64,000 bases of DNA from Cinnamomum chago (lineage: Eukaryota; Streptophyta; Magnoliopsida; Laurales; Lauraceae): contig CP142452.1 of NCBI GenBank assembly GCA_038049695.1, forward strand, positions 74,842,501 to 74,906,500, read 5' to 3'. The first letter of the stretch is position 1. Every line of letters starts with the position of its first letter. The translations under genes were made by a program, and so were the position numbers. The notes beneath the pieces are model-generated. The model was given only the letters and a program-made list of their open reading frames with translations, did not search any database and was not told the DNA's origin. This document shows positions 1 through 11,167 of this stretch, one piece after another.

Positions 1-1290
1 GAACTCGTTACGGTCACAATGAATTTTTAGTGATGTCATTTGGTTTAACAAATGCACCTGTAATTTTTATGGCTTTAATGAATAGAGAGTTTGCTTCGTA
101 TCTAGACCAGTTTGTTGTGATCTTCATTGATGACATCCTGATATTTTCAAAGTCGGAAATGGAGCATTCACATCATCTGAGAACAGCCTTGCAGATACCA
201 AGGAAGAATAAGTTGTATGCAAAACTAAAAAAGTGCGACTTTTGGTTGCAAAAGGTTGCATTTATGGTTCATATAATTACCAGAGATGGATTAGCTGTTG
301 ATTCAGCTAAAATCAAAGCAGTTACCAATTGACAAAGTCCGAAGATCTGAAGAATGTACCAGAAGTTCGGAACTTCTTAGGGCTGGCGGGCTATTACAGG
401 AGATTCGTCAAGGACTTCTCTAAGATAGTAGCACCGTTAACGAAACTGACTCGGAAGAATATTGTATTCCAATGGAATGATGCATGTGAGTCTAGTTTCT
501 AGACTTTGAAGCAGAAGCGGATTTCAACCCTAATCCTGGTTTTACCTGAAAGAATAGGAGGATTGGAGATTTACTCAGATGCCTCAGGTATTGGATTGGG
601 ATGTGTATTGATACAGAATGACAGGGTAATTGCCTACGGTTTGCGTCAGTTGAAAGAACATGAAAAGAATTATGCTATGCATGATTTAGAGGTCGCGGCT
701 GTTGTATTCTCTTTGAAGCAATGAAGACACTATCTGTACGGAGAGACTTTTGAAGTCCATTGTGATCACATACGCCTTCAATACTTGTTCACTCAAAATG
801 ATATCAATCTGAGGCAACGCCGTTGGTTAGAGCTCATCAAGGACTATGATTTTCGATTCACATATGTACTTGGAAAATGTAATGTCGTAGTGGATGCTTT
901 GAGTCGGAAATCTGCTGACTTGACATCATTGGTAGATGAATGGAGTATAATTGAAGAATTTAGGGATTTTGATGTGTCTATCGAAATGGTGGACGATAAA
1001 GTGATGGTTGCTGCAATGTCCGTATTCGAACCGATTCTTATCCAGCAAATCAAGGATAGACAATTTGAAGATCCTGAATTGGTAAGAAGTAAGGATAATA
1101 TTGCAACGAAACTAAACTTTGTGTTGGTGGAAGGAGTTCTCTATTTCAGAGATAGATCATGCCAGATATTCTATACATCTAAGAAGCACTAAAATGTCTA
1201 TAAATCTCAAGAATAGATTTTGATGGAATAACATAAAGCGGGAGATAGCAAATTATATACCTTCTTGCTTGACTTGTCAACGTGGCTGTA
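1..1290 (+). mobile_element. Ty3/gypsy retrotransposon pol fragment (RT, RNase H, start of integrase), decayed
   Basis: Three plus-strand frames carry, in the usual order, the end of a reverse transcriptase (FGLTNAP near the start; [10 protein letters not shown] at about 124-153), a connecting segment (NFLGLAGYYRRF at about 370-405, in another frame), an RNase H ([12 protein letters not shown] at about 575-612; [20 protein letters not shown] at 660-720) and the DALSRK segment that precedes integrase (about 892-912). A zinc-finger remnant of integrase with CLTCQR lies at about 1263-1282. This is the Ty3 order (RT-RNase H-integrase) and the motifs resemble chromoviruses. It is dead: frames change near 330 and 500, and a TGA at 722-724 sits where the family has Trp before RHYLYG. 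Integrase core and LTR are missing; the 5' part is outside the window. Confidence 0.9.
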
Positions 1291-1463
1291 ATATGTTTTA
1301 CCTTTAAAAGGAAAAAAAAAAAGCATAGTGTCAGTCAAATATTGAAGGGCCCAACAAAAAATCTTGCAACAAAGCTTGTGAGACGTGATGCTCATGTACG
1401 TACTGCACGATAAACGTGAACCACGAAGGAAGATGATCCCTTGTTTGGACCAATGAAGGGTGC

Positions 1464-1638
1464 TGCATGGGAAGCAAAAAAAAAAAATTTAAGTGGAGGA
1501 GATGAGATGTCATTATCTGCCTCACATGTGGTACACCTGAACCACAAAATGGCATGGGAAGCAAAAAAAAAAATTTAAGTGGAGGAGATGAGATGTCATT
1601 ATCTCCCTCACATGTGGTACACCTGAACCACGAAATGG
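1464..1638. repeat. Direct tandem duplication, 2 x about 88 bp
   Basis: Two adjacent copies beginning GGCATGGGAAGC, each with an A-run followed by TTTAAGTGGAGGAGATGAG and ending at the CCTGAACCAC block. They differ at only a few bases (for example CTGCCTC versus CTCCCTC). The rest of 1290-1930 shows no gene. Confidence 0.85.
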
Positions 1639-1931
1639 CATCTGCGAAAAGACTTTTTATATGTTTACATGTACTATTACTTTATAGCAAATTCCCCATA
1701 TTATTAATCACTAAATGGCATTCTTATGTACTTTTCCTTTTTTCTTCCCATCAGATGATAATCTCCTGTGAAAGATATATAAGATGATAATGGCATCTGC
1801 GAATGAAATGGCCCACCCCCCAAATGGGAGTCATTGAAAGGTTGACGCGACTTCCAAGTTCAAACAACGCATTATACTGCTCACACCGTGGAGAGATAAA
1901 ACAAAGCAAGAAGCTTTCCCGATGGCCTTTA

Positions 1932-2314
1932 GGGTCTGTTTAGGAAGGGGGGGGGAATGGGGGGGAGGAAAAAAATGGGGGGAAAGTGATTTTGGAGGGT
2001 GTTTGGGAAGGGGGGAGGGAAAATGGGGCAGGGGAAAATGGAGGGAAAATGGGGTGGTTTTCCCTCAAAAAATTTCCCCCCAAAACAGGGGGAAAATGAG
2101 GGGAAAGTGAGGAGAAAGTGATGAAATGACTAAATTGCCCTTTTACTCTATTTGAATTTTTTCAAAAGCAAGGGCAAAATAGTCTTTATCTCTGTACCTC
2201 ACAAACAAACAAAATTATACTTTTTCACTTTCCTTCCCCCTACTTTTTTACTTCCCAAACAAGAGGAGGGAAAATTAATTTTCCCTCCCCTCCCCTCCTC
2301 CCTTCCCAAACGGA
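1932..2314. mobile_element. Tourist-like (PIF/Harbinger) MITE, 383 bp
   Basis: Left end GGGTCTGTTTAGGAAGG and right end CCTTCCCAAACGGA form imperfect terminal inverted repeats (12 of 14 matching). The element is flanked on both sides by TTA (1929-1931 and 2315-2317), the target duplication typical of PIF/Harbinger Tourist elements. The interior is G-rich on the left and C-rich on the right and non-coding. Open frames in it are low-complexity artefacts. Confidence 0.7.
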
Positions 2315-2420
2315 TTAGAGAAGAGTGAGGGTATCTTCTTTGTATTTATGGAATATAATAATAGTAGAGAGAGAGAGAGCGCACTTACTAATCCATTACC
2401 ATACAGAGTAGATCTTGTAC

Positions 2421-2428
2421 TATAAATT
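2421..2428 (+). promoter_or_regulatory. Probable TATA box of the BAHD gene
   Basis: TATAAATT lies 84 bp upstream of the ATG at 2512, a normal plant spacing for a short 5' leader. A GAGAGAGAGAG run at 2371-2383 is a common plant promoter-proximal feature. Inferred from sequence only. Confidence 0.45.
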
Positions 2429-3124
2429 CAACCATTGGGTCTTTGGTAGTGCTCAAGGGCTGCATTAGCATTTAACTAAAACCAATCTCTCTCTGATCAA
2501 CCCATACCCCTATGGCTCCATCACTTTCATCTCCTCCTCCTCTTGTGTTCAAGGTGAAGCGGCGCCAAGCAGTGCTGGTCCCTCCATCTAAGCCTACCCC
2601 TAACGAATTCAAGCTCGTCTCGGACATCGATGACCAAGAAGGCCTCCGCTTCCAGGTCCCAGTCATCCAGTTCTTCCGCAGGGATCCGTCCATGGAAGGG
2701 TGAGACCCAGCTCGGGTGATCCGAGAGGCCCTGGGCGAGGCCCTTGTCTTTTACTACCCCTTTGCGGGTAGGCTGAGGGAGGGGCCCGGACGTAAGCTGT
2801 TGGTGGAGTGCACAGGCGAAGGAGCCATGTTCATAGAGGCCGATGCGGACATCGCCATCCACCATTTTGGTGACGCGCTCCAACCGCCATTCCCATGCCT
2901 GGAGGAGCTCCTCTATGACGTCCCAGGCTCTCAAGGAGTCCTGCCCCTTGATCTTGATTCAGGCACTGTGTTTCCCACTAATTATTTTCTTTCTTTCTTG
3001 GTCCAAACTGTTGCCTCAGCCTCATGAAGTGTAACTGCTTAATTAATTATTTCCAAAATTCTAAATCAAGTACTAATCTTTAAGCATGCAGCTAGGAAGC
3101 TGCTGCCGGGTATTGCAGTAGAAC

Positions 3125-4269
3125 CATGGTTCAAAATAACGGCCGTTACTGTTACATAACGGCCGTTATGTAAAGGCAACGCTCGCGACTGCGACGATAT
3201 TTTGGTCATAACGCTAACGTTAGTGTTATGGGCAAAATATCGCCAAAATAATGCCCGTTATGGCTGTTATTTTCAAAATATCGGCCGTTAACGTTATAAT
3301 GGCCGATATTTTGAAAATATCGGCCAAAATATCAGCCGACAGGTTTTTTTTATATTTAAGTTGTGTTTTCACTCCTTTTTCATTTCTTTCTTCTCCAAAC
3401 CGAGCCTAAGCCTTCCTCTCACTGTGTGTGACCTCTTCGAGCTCCAAAACTCAGAGTTTTTCAAGAATTTGGTGGATTTCTCCGCCGGAAAGAATAAAGA
3501 AGTCAAGAGATATTATTTGGCAAGATTTTTGTGACTTTTAAGTTTTTTTCAAGATTGGACCTCAAAATAGCGTAGAAATGCTTGAGGCTTGTTAGATCTT
3601 GAGTTTTGGAGCACCATATTGTAGATTTTAGCACGTTTGGTTTTTTTTTTAATTTATTTATTTAAATCCGAATTTTTTTTGTTTGAAAGTCTGTATAAAA
3701 TACATCTATCTAAGTCTTTTATTGAGTTAAATACTTTTATTATCCTAAAAATCAAGCCAAGGTAAGTTACTATTGTCCAAACTCCACTACTTTAGGTTAG
3801 CAAGTAAATTCATTTTGATGTGGTAAATGTTACTTTAAACATGAAGGCGAGTACACTTTGATGATTGAGTTATTGAGTTGAGTACCGCACATGCACTAAC
3901 TCTATTAGTATTATTGCTAGATTATAGATTTTAAATGTTTAACATTATTAGTTTGTCCAAAATTATGGTTGCATTATGTAAAATTTATGACATTTCCGCT
4001 TATTTTAGTATATACAGCGATACAGCCATGATAAAGGATGTTATAACTTGAGGGGACCGTTATTTTACTTTAAAGTGTATACTAATGAAAATAAACATTG
4101 TTTTCTATCATTTTATAATATTCTAAATTTTTTGGATACTTTTTCTGATTTTTTTGGGGTCAAATAAAAATTCGCTCAGCGATGGACCGCGACAACCGTG
4201 AACCGTGACACGATGACCGCGAACCGCGAACCGTGACTCGATGACTGCGAACCGCGATTTTGAACCATG
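3125..4269. mobile_element. Non-autonomous hAT element (1145 bp) inside the BAHD intron
   Basis: The left end CATGGTTCAAAAT (3125-3137) is the exact inverse of the right end ATTTTGAACCATG (4257-4269). The 8-bp flanks are identical, AGTAGAAC at 3117-3124 and 4270-4277, the target duplication length of hAT elements. The interior starts with palindromic blocks around AACGGCCGTTA and ends in repeated CCGCGAACCG motifs. No transposase frame is visible. Confidence 0.88.
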
Positions 4270-4359
4270 AGTAGAACTCTCAACGAAGAGGCCAAGTTCA
4301 ATCTTAATTTAATTTGACGGGGCTAGTTAATTTTTCAAATTATATATATATATATATAT

Positions 4360-4541
4360 GAGGTATTTAAGTGAGGGATTTCCTCACCATGTGTGGTAAG
4401 TGACTCATTTTAGAGTGGTTTCAAATACAAAATGGCATACTTCTTTCAAGTACAAAAGCTTTTTTTGTACTTGAAATTTCTCCAGAAAGGAGAGTCCCTC
4501 AACACACATGGTGAGGGAATCCCTTACTTAAATATTGCCCC
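4360..4541. mobile_element. Small inverted-repeat MITE set in a TA microsatellite
   Basis: Long terminal inverted repeats: TATTTAAGTGAGGGAT...CCTCACCATGTGTG on the left and the near-perfect inverse on the right (about 35 bp each). Both ends sit in (TA)n runs, so a TA target (Stowaway/Tc1-mariner style) is likely. The middle is a second hairpin around AAGTACAAAAGC. It lies in the same BAHD intron, 90 bp after the hAT element. Confidence 0.65.
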
Positions 4542-5749
4542 ATATATATATATATATATATATTTTGTAGCATTCAAACAAAAATACCATTAATCATGTG
4601 TTCGATCATACATTCATATTGTGTGTTGTGTCATGCCAATATGCAATTAATGCAGGTGACCCGTCTCACGTGTGGGGGTTTCATCATGGCCCTCCGACTC
4701 AACCACGTCATGAGCGACGGTCCCGGGCTGGTGCAGTTCATGAGTGCAGTGGGCGAGATGGCCGGAGGCGCACGTGCACCATCCATCCCGCCCGTGTGGC
4801 AACGCCACCTTCTCAACGCCCGGGACCCACCTCGCGTCACCTGTGTCCACCGGGAGTACGACGAGGTCGCCGACACCAAGGGCACCATCATCCCCCTCGA
4901 CGACATGGCCCAGCGCTCCTTCTTCTTCGGCCCCCGCCAGATCGCCGCCCTCCGCAGCCGCGTCCCCCACCACCTCCGCCGATCCTCCACCTTCGAGCTT
5001 CTGACGGCGTGCCTTTGGAAGTGCCGGACGGTGGCCCTCAGCCTGGACCCCGAAGAGGAGGTGAGGATCCTCTGCGTCGTCAACGCCCGCTCCAGGTTTC
5101 AGCCGCCTCTTCCGGCCGGCTACTACGGGAACGCTATCGTCTTCCCAGCGGCGGTGTCTCCGGCTGGTAAGGTGTGCCGGAACCCGCTGGGGTACGCGTT
5201 GGAGCTGGTGAAGAAGGCCAAGTCGGACGCGAGCCAGGAGTACATGCAGTCTGTGGCGGACCTCATGGTGCTCAGGGGCCGGCCCCACTTCACGGCGGTG
5301 CGCACCTTCTTCGTGTCGGATTTGACCCGGGCTGGTTTGGGGGAAGTGGATTTCGGGTGGGGGAAGGCTGTTTATGGTGGGCCCGCCAAGGGGGGTGTGG
5401 GGGCCATCCCTGGGGTCATCAGCTTCTACATCCCAATCCGCAATACCAAAGCGGGGGTGGATGGGATTGTGGTCCCCATCTGCCTCCCGGGTCCCGCCAT
5501 GGAGAGATTCGTTGGTGAACTCGAAATGATGATCAGCGAGCCAACAACCAGGAAAGAGGACGAAGACGACGACGACTCCTCCAAACTCATCATATCCGCA
5601 CTCTGATTACTTAATAATCCCCACCTTGAAATTGGAATCATATGGCATTATGTGCATGTGTAGAAAATCCATTTGCGATTTACGTTAAAAAGGATATTAT
5701 CTATCTTTTCATTGGTAAAACAAATAATATACGTTAAGATAAACAAAAA

Positions 5750-5868
5750 GTCTACACACCCCGGGAATTATACCCCGGGATCCCGGGGTGCATATGGCCC
5801 TGGGAACCAACGGTCCATATGCACCTCGGGATCCAGTCGGGGTATGAATTCCGGGGTGGATAGCACGG
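5750..5868. repeat. GC-rich near-perfect hairpin, about 115 bp
   Basis: The arm CTACACACCCCGGGAATTATACC... folds on ...GAATTCCGGGGTGGATAG, and inner CCCCGGGATCCCGGGGTGCATATGG pairs with its inverse in the right arm. It is probably a foldback MITE. It lies about 150 bp past the BAHD stop codon, so it could also form a hairpin in a read-through transcript. No clear target duplication was found. Confidence 0.55.
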
Positions 5869-6767
5869 CTCTAAGATAAATATCATTCTACGCTTGTTGT
5901 ACTGTACTAAAAGCAGGACGTACGGTGACTACGCGTAGAGACAGGCTGTCACGGGCATGTAAATGTGTGGATTAGATTTTTTTTTTCTCGTTTTTATTTC
6001 TGATAGTAAGAGAAAGCAACAAATTAAAGTTATAGTGTGTGTGGATTGACGTGCAAAGCAATACGGGTGTTTGGTCCATCCTTTTTATTTTGTCCCATTT
6101 TTATGCAGCTTTCCATACTCTCCGGCCTCATCATGAGGGGCAGCGTTGTTGACGCATATTATCAATAAGCCGTGCTACCGCCCTGGGATTCAACTGTCCT
6201 CATGGGGGACGGGCTAGAATTCGGTCCTCCCATTCTATCCATGTGGACTTTTCCATTATCAATTGCTTGTATGGGATCCCATTATCCCAATGAAAAAAAG
6301 ATCGAGAAATGAGAGGTCCAAAGCGACGGGGTAGCAGAGAGAAAAGACAAAGGTCAAAACGAGATTTTGGATCCTCTGTTGCAGGGTCTAACCTGTGGAC
6401 TGTGATTGGTTCACTTATAAAATCACGGTCGGGCCGGCCCATGTCACCCCCAATGAGTTGCAGGCTGTCCAACTTTGGCATGACAAACCATGATAGCTCC
6501 ATTCATAATTGCTTGCCCTGGGTTTAACCCTTGCCGGATCCGGATTCTTTCATCTAAAGTCTAAACACAATTAAAGAGATTTTATATTAGTGATTACTCT
6601 ATTCTTACTTCTTCCAGCTGAATTCCCATGTGTAAACTTTATTACACATCAACCCCTTACATGAAAAATGGCAAATGTAGTCCGTCTCAGTCTCATAGAA
6701 ATATCGAAAGAAGAAAAATGAGAGAGAATAAAAACTATATTATAAGTCCAAATATAAAGAGGAATTC

Positions 6768-7090
6768 TCAAAACCTACCCCCTTCTAAAACACACCGTTT
6801 TACTCCCCTATGTTTTTAGGGCGTGGAGCCCACCTTAAGAAAATTCAATCATTTCACATATTTGATACTCATCCAACTTTTGCTCGGATTGAAATTACAA
6901 AAAAGTGATGTCTCTAAAATCATTGAAAATTAGAGCGATAAATCAAGGGATTGAGATAATCTAATGGAGTAGAATTCTTCCAAATAAGTATATCTCATCT
7001 CGATTATTCCATCAAGTGGCATTCCATTAGTTGTCTTACAATATAGTGGGCCCAACTAAGAGGGGTGTTCAAAAAAAAAAAAAAAAAGCC
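6768..7090. repeat. Dispersed repeat family 1, copy 1
   Basis: This non-coding segment is clearly related to 12890-13236. Shared blocks include TTCAATCATTTCACA, CTCATCTCGATTATTC and ATAGTGGGCCCAA, in the same order and ending in an A-run. The A-rich end would suit a SINE-like or MITE-like element. No pol III boxes or target duplication were established. No gene is seen between 5610 and 7130. Confidence 0.55.
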
Positions 7091-7133
7091 TCCCTCGAGA
7101 ATACGCTCCCCAAGTATAAAACTATAAATCACT

Positions 7134-7274
7134 CACTACAAGAAAAATTGCTAATGCCCTTGCTAAAAGTGAGAGTGTCGGGAAACTTTTAGTGGGGGCT
7201 AGAGGCCGCTGATAAAAGTGGGAATGGCCCGGCCCGTTATAAGTTCGACACTAAAAATACATTTTCTTGTAGGG
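7134..7274. mobile_element. Miniature CACTA element, 141 bp
   Basis: Starts CACTACAAGAAAA and ends TTTTCTTGTAGGG, which are inverted repeats of the CACTA (En/Spm) type with one mismatch in the last bases. The flanking 3-bp target duplication is ACT (7131-7133 and 7275-7277), as expected for the superfamily. It has no coding capacity. Confidence 0.75.
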
Positions 7275-8390
7275 ACTATATTATAAGTCCAAAAATAAAT
7301 CAACTCCTGTAATCTTACGGGAAGGTTCACAAGAAGATGCAATGAACATGTTCGCCGTTTGAGTAAAAGTTTTTGTTTTCTTTTCTGCTCAAGTCTTCTT
7401 GTTTTATTAGTTATTCCAAAAGAGGGCCTGCTTTCGGCCATTTGTTTAGTTAACACCAGCAACACCCCATGCTATGCACGGACCACAGAACCACTAAATG
7501 CACAGACTCATACGTATTATTTTTATTAAATAATTTAATTAGTAAACAGTTGAGTTATTTTTTGTTACTAATTTGATTTTAAGCATGAGGTGTGAGGATG
7601 AGTTTTTTCTTAGAGCCTTGATGGTCCGATTAGTATAGTTAACTGTAGACTTGGAAAAAAAATCAATGCCTCATCAAGAACATGCCAAAAAACATTGTTG
7701 ACATGGAGTCCCTCTCTTTTAGTTTTCCAACCCATCAAGTTTAGATGGAGGTGCAAAAAACCTGAATGTTTTATTTTTCCCTTCCCGATATGCCATCTCC
7801 CTGATCAAGGTGCTGGATGGCCCAGGCCTTTTATTTAAATGTGAATATTTGATTAAAGACAATAAAAAAACACAATCCCTTGATCAGATCGCCCATTGGG
7901 TCCCACAGTCCAAGACACCCAAACAATTAAACATGCCCTCTCCCTGATCAAGGTGTTGGATGACCCAGGCCTCCACGCCTGACAAATCTAGCCCCCTCAT
8001 CTTGAGTTACATCTGGGCGACAGGATATTAGGTCCCACTAAGCCCTGATCACAGATTGGCCCATTTGAAGTCATACTTCGGCTCATTTTAACCCCTTTCT
8101 AAGGACAAACTTGGGTTAAGTCTTTAACCTCAACCCATTTTTATTTGGCCATTTTTTTTAGCCTGCTTGGTCAAGAGTTCAGGCCTGTATTCATTGAAAA
8201 TCATTTTTTTAGCCAATCCACTGTACTTGTAGCCAAACTGTGGAGTAATTTTAAGTCTATTCACGGAACTGATTTTTAGCTTTTTCATAGTAGTTTGCGG
8301 GGCCAAGTTTCAGTCCATTCAGGACTCACTTTTAGTCTGTATTTTAGCCCACCACATCTATCTATTTGGGGTGGTTTTTGACCCAATCTC
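7275..8390. other. Non-coding stretch without a recognised gene
   Basis: No supported frame. One short direct repeat is visible: CCCTGATCAAGGTG(C/T)TGGATG(G/A)CCCAGGCC at about 7799-7829 and again at about 7942-7972. Confidence 0.4.
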
Positions 8391-8401
8391 AACCAATTTG
8401 G

Positions 8402-8773
8402 GAACTTGCAAAGTTACATGGGTATGTTTATTTTTTTCCCTCAATTTGTCATTACTGCAATATGTGTTTTGGGTATTGTGGACTTGAGAGATTCAGTGCA
8501 TCACTTGTTCTCGCTGTTGGTTTTCAGGTGGTGGCTGAAGTAATGAATAGTTTGAAGTAGGAGCACCAACAGTATGAAACAGAAGAGCCAATAGGAATTA
8601 CGCAGCCAGTTCCTTCGAACACTGATGGGTTTGAAACAGTAGTTAATATTGAGAGAGAGGTGGCGATAGGAAGAACTCATCAATCTGAGATGGACATGGA
8701 GAAAAAAGGAGTTGAAAATGTTAGGTTAAGCACTCAGGCTGACCCATCTAAAGCAAGTGTAGTCCCATCATAG
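8402..8773 (+). pseudogene. 3' end of an MBD-family gene (exon 3 remnant and last exon)
   Basis: The end of exon 3 (GAACTTGCAAAGTTACATGG, 8402-8421), the following short intron ending TTTTCAG (8527) and the last exon (VVAEVMNSLK, 8528-8560) match the better-preserved copies near 31.9, 41.5 and 52.0 kb. Past the TAG at 8558-8560 the same frame stays open for 71 more codons to a TAG at 8771-8773 (beginning EHQQYETEEPIGI). This suggests that TAG replaced a sense codon in an ancestral longer exon. Upstream exons are absent, so this is an orphan fragment. A copia LTR begins 2 bp after the final stop. Confidence 0.7.
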
Positions 8774-8774
8774 T

Positions 8775-9180
8775 TGTAAGATAAATTTAGATCTCTCAAA
8801 TATTGACTTTCTGTATTATGTAAGATCTGCTGAAATAATTGTAAAGCTTATCAACATATCTTATCATATTATATATACACTATTAATGAGAATCAATCTA
8901 CCGTGGATTGATACAACACTTTCATTGTAATATCAGAGCCCTAATGATCCTGTGGAATTTTATTTTTCATTGTTGACGGTTTCAATTATTGCTGATCCGA
9001 GTGGATCTGTGCATCTTTGGCCTGCCTCTGCATCCTCTTTGTTGCTGATCCAAGTGGATCTGTGCTGCTGGTTTTCCAACTTGGGTGCCCTTCTTCATGT
9101 TCAAGTCAGAACGTGTCATGGATGGTAGCCTTTTCATCAACTAGATCTAACAAAGCCGTGTTGCCTAAATATGCTGTCGA
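8775..9180 (+). mobile_element. Ty1/copia 5' LTR and leader fragment (copy 1)
   Basis: A TG...CA segment (8775-8924, about 150 bp) is followed by ATCAGAGCC, the 3' part of a primer site for initiator Met-tRNA. It matches 52220-52590 closely, where the same DNA leads into a copia gag. Homology to that copy ends near 9180, before gag. The element sits in the same place behind an MBD 3' end in both copies, so insertion preceded the duplication. Confidence 0.65.
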
Positions 9181-9363
9181 AATCTGGTTATAATCCAGCC
9201 CAAAATTGTTTAAGATAAATTCTAGTCAAGTATCAGTTATTGTTTGGGCAGATTTTAAGTTCATTCAGTTTTACAGTTGTTCAGCTTGTTTGGATATAAG
9301 GACCTAAGTTGTTTGTTTAGGGGGATTTGAATTTATTTGGGAATTTGGTTCTGATTATTTCAG

Positions 9364-10028
9364 GGTGTTTGGTTGGGAGGATTCAGTGAGGGTTTGATTT
9401 TCTTGCGTTGATACTGAGACCCAGGTGGGCCACCCGATGACCCATCTGATCCGTGGATCCGAAGGAGGACCCATAGGCGACCCAATAAATGGTGGACCGG
9501 TGCGAGGTGGGCCAAACATCATCGTTTGATTAGAGAGAGGGAAATGACATGTTTTAGGTTTGAGTTTATTTAGGTGTTTGGTTCTGATTATTCCAAAATG
9601 TTTGGTTGGGAGGATTCGGCGAGGGCTTGATTTTCTTGCGTTGATACCGGGACTCTGGTGGGCCACCCGATGACCCATCTGATCCGTGGATCTGAAGGAG
9701 GACCCACGGGCGACCCTGTAGGTTGTGGACCTGTGCGAAGTGGATCCTGATTGGCCCACTATCTAGCGTCTGATCAGAGAGAGAGAGGACATGTTTTAGG
9801 AACAAAATCAGTTTTGTAGTTGATTGTTGTTAGACCCACTGGTTGATCTAATCTCCGATCTGGTCAAGGACCCAAGTTGTTCGTTTAGGGGGATTTGAAT
9901 TTATTTAGGTGTTTGGTTGGAAGGGTTCAGTGAGGACTTGATTTTCTTGCGTTGATATCAGGACCTAGGTGGGCCACCCGATGACCCATCTGATCCGTAG
10001 ATCCGAAGGAGGACCCACGGGCGTCCCA
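9364..10028. repeat. Three diverged direct repeats with a conserved core of about 110 bp
   Basis: Copies start at about 9364, 9600 and 9909 with GTTTGGTTGG(G/A)AGG. Each contains TTGATTTTCTTGCGTTGATA, the block GGTGGGCCACCCGATGACCC and GAAGGAGGACCCA. Spacers differ in length (about 236 and 309 bp between starts). The open frames across it (both strands) look incidental. Confidence 0.75.
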
Positions 10029-11165
10029 TGTGTTTTTCTTCTAACAGTCCCCCTTTTTTTTCCAATGTTATCTGTATTTCCAATATCATATCAGTTGTGT
10101 AATGTGACTTTTTTTTTTTTTTTAGGAAGTTACTTTAGAGGAGAGAGGAGAGTGGAGAGTGGAGAGTGGAGAGACTAGATTATGACAGCCGTGTTCATGT
10201 ATATTATGGATTGAGAGATGGAACTTTGGAGGCCTTTGGTTAAAAGAAGGGAAAAAAACATTCCCTTAGATGTATAGATTTTCCGGAAAATTTTAAAAAG
10301 CAACAAAGACCAAGACCTATTCCTTCAACAGATAAAAAATACTGACAAGAGAGCAAAAGATCATAAGATGACTAGAGGGCTTGACCCAATTGCAATTGGG
10401 AGCACGAGAACTGGGAAGGCTTTTCTTCCCTCAAATTTTGAATCCCAGGACAACTTCTCCTTGGGCTTTGGTCCCAATCACATACCCACCACCTTTCAAT
10501 CCTGATCATGCCAATTTTGTGGAGTACCGATCCTCTAAGGATTTTTTCCATGGGGAAGCGGAGTACCTATAACGGTCCACCATATCACCGCGGACAACTT
10601 ATCATGCTCGCAAGGCTGCTATCCTGTGTACAGGCAGGGACTACCTATGATAACGTGGTAGACCGTGATTGGTCAACTCACGGTCATCGTAGGAAAATAT
10701 CCCTGATAATCCCAATTTAATTTTATATTAATTCTTCTTCTATTCAGTCATCATCCCTTAATTCAACCAACGCATAACCCATGTAAAGCAATGCACCCAA
10801 TTCTATAATTAGAATAGGGTTGATCCTTTATAAAGGTGCTTTTTTCCAATTTAAGAGTTCGGCAGGTCTCCAGCAAGATTAAAGACATAGTTGATAACAT
10901 GATTTTATCAGTTATGTATTCAATTTCATAGTGAGATCAATTCCTATTAAAATAAAATTAGAAGATATGTTATTTGAGAAAAGATCAATTTTATTGCCAT
11001 AAGCAACTGAGCAAGTGAACAGACTTTACACGCCCACTTGTAGTGCGTCAGCTCATATTCCACATTTTTTAGGGCTTATTAACGTAATTCCCTTATAAAG
11101 TGAAGTGAAGACAAGCCTAAAAAAAGAAATCTATGGTTAGATGGGATGGGAGTGAAGTAGAAATC
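10029..11165. other. Non-coding stretch without a recognised gene
   Basis: A short GGAGAGT microsatellite lies at about 10140-10170. Otherwise no frame, RNA gene or element could be supported. Confidence 0.35.
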
Positions 11166-11167
11166 CA

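Larger units (their letters stand above)
2512..5606 (+). pseudogene. BAHD acyltransferase, benzyl alcohol O-benzoyltransferase-like, interrupted reading frame
   Basis: Two exons match the alcohol-acyltransferase clade of BAHD enzymes, cytosolic proteins that transfer acyl groups from acyl-CoA to alcohols. Exon 1 (2512-2962) starts [18 protein letters not shown] and contains the family segments [20 protein letters not shown] and [12 protein letters not shown]. Exon 2 (4656-5606) begins VTRLTCGGF, has the catalytic HxxxDG motif as HVMSDG (His at 4704) and the structural DFGWG (5349-5363), then ends in an acidic tail. Exon 2 is fully open (316 codons). Exon 1 is broken twice: an in-frame TGA at 2701-2703, where relatives have an amino acid between MEG and DPARVI, and a frame slip near 2940-2950, since GVL and the expected CPLILIQ lie in different frames. 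The intron would start with GC (2963) and ends TGCAG (4655). Full length would be about 460 residues. A rarely spliced or truncated product cannot be excluded. Confidence 0.88.

Noticed and set aside
1922..2110. 62-codon Gly/Trp-rich frame
   Set aside because: It is the G-run interior of the Tourist MITE, not a protein.
4631..5288. Long minus-strand frames opposite BAHD exon 2
   Set aside because: Antisense shadows caused by the high GC content of the exon; the plus frame has the BAHD motifs.
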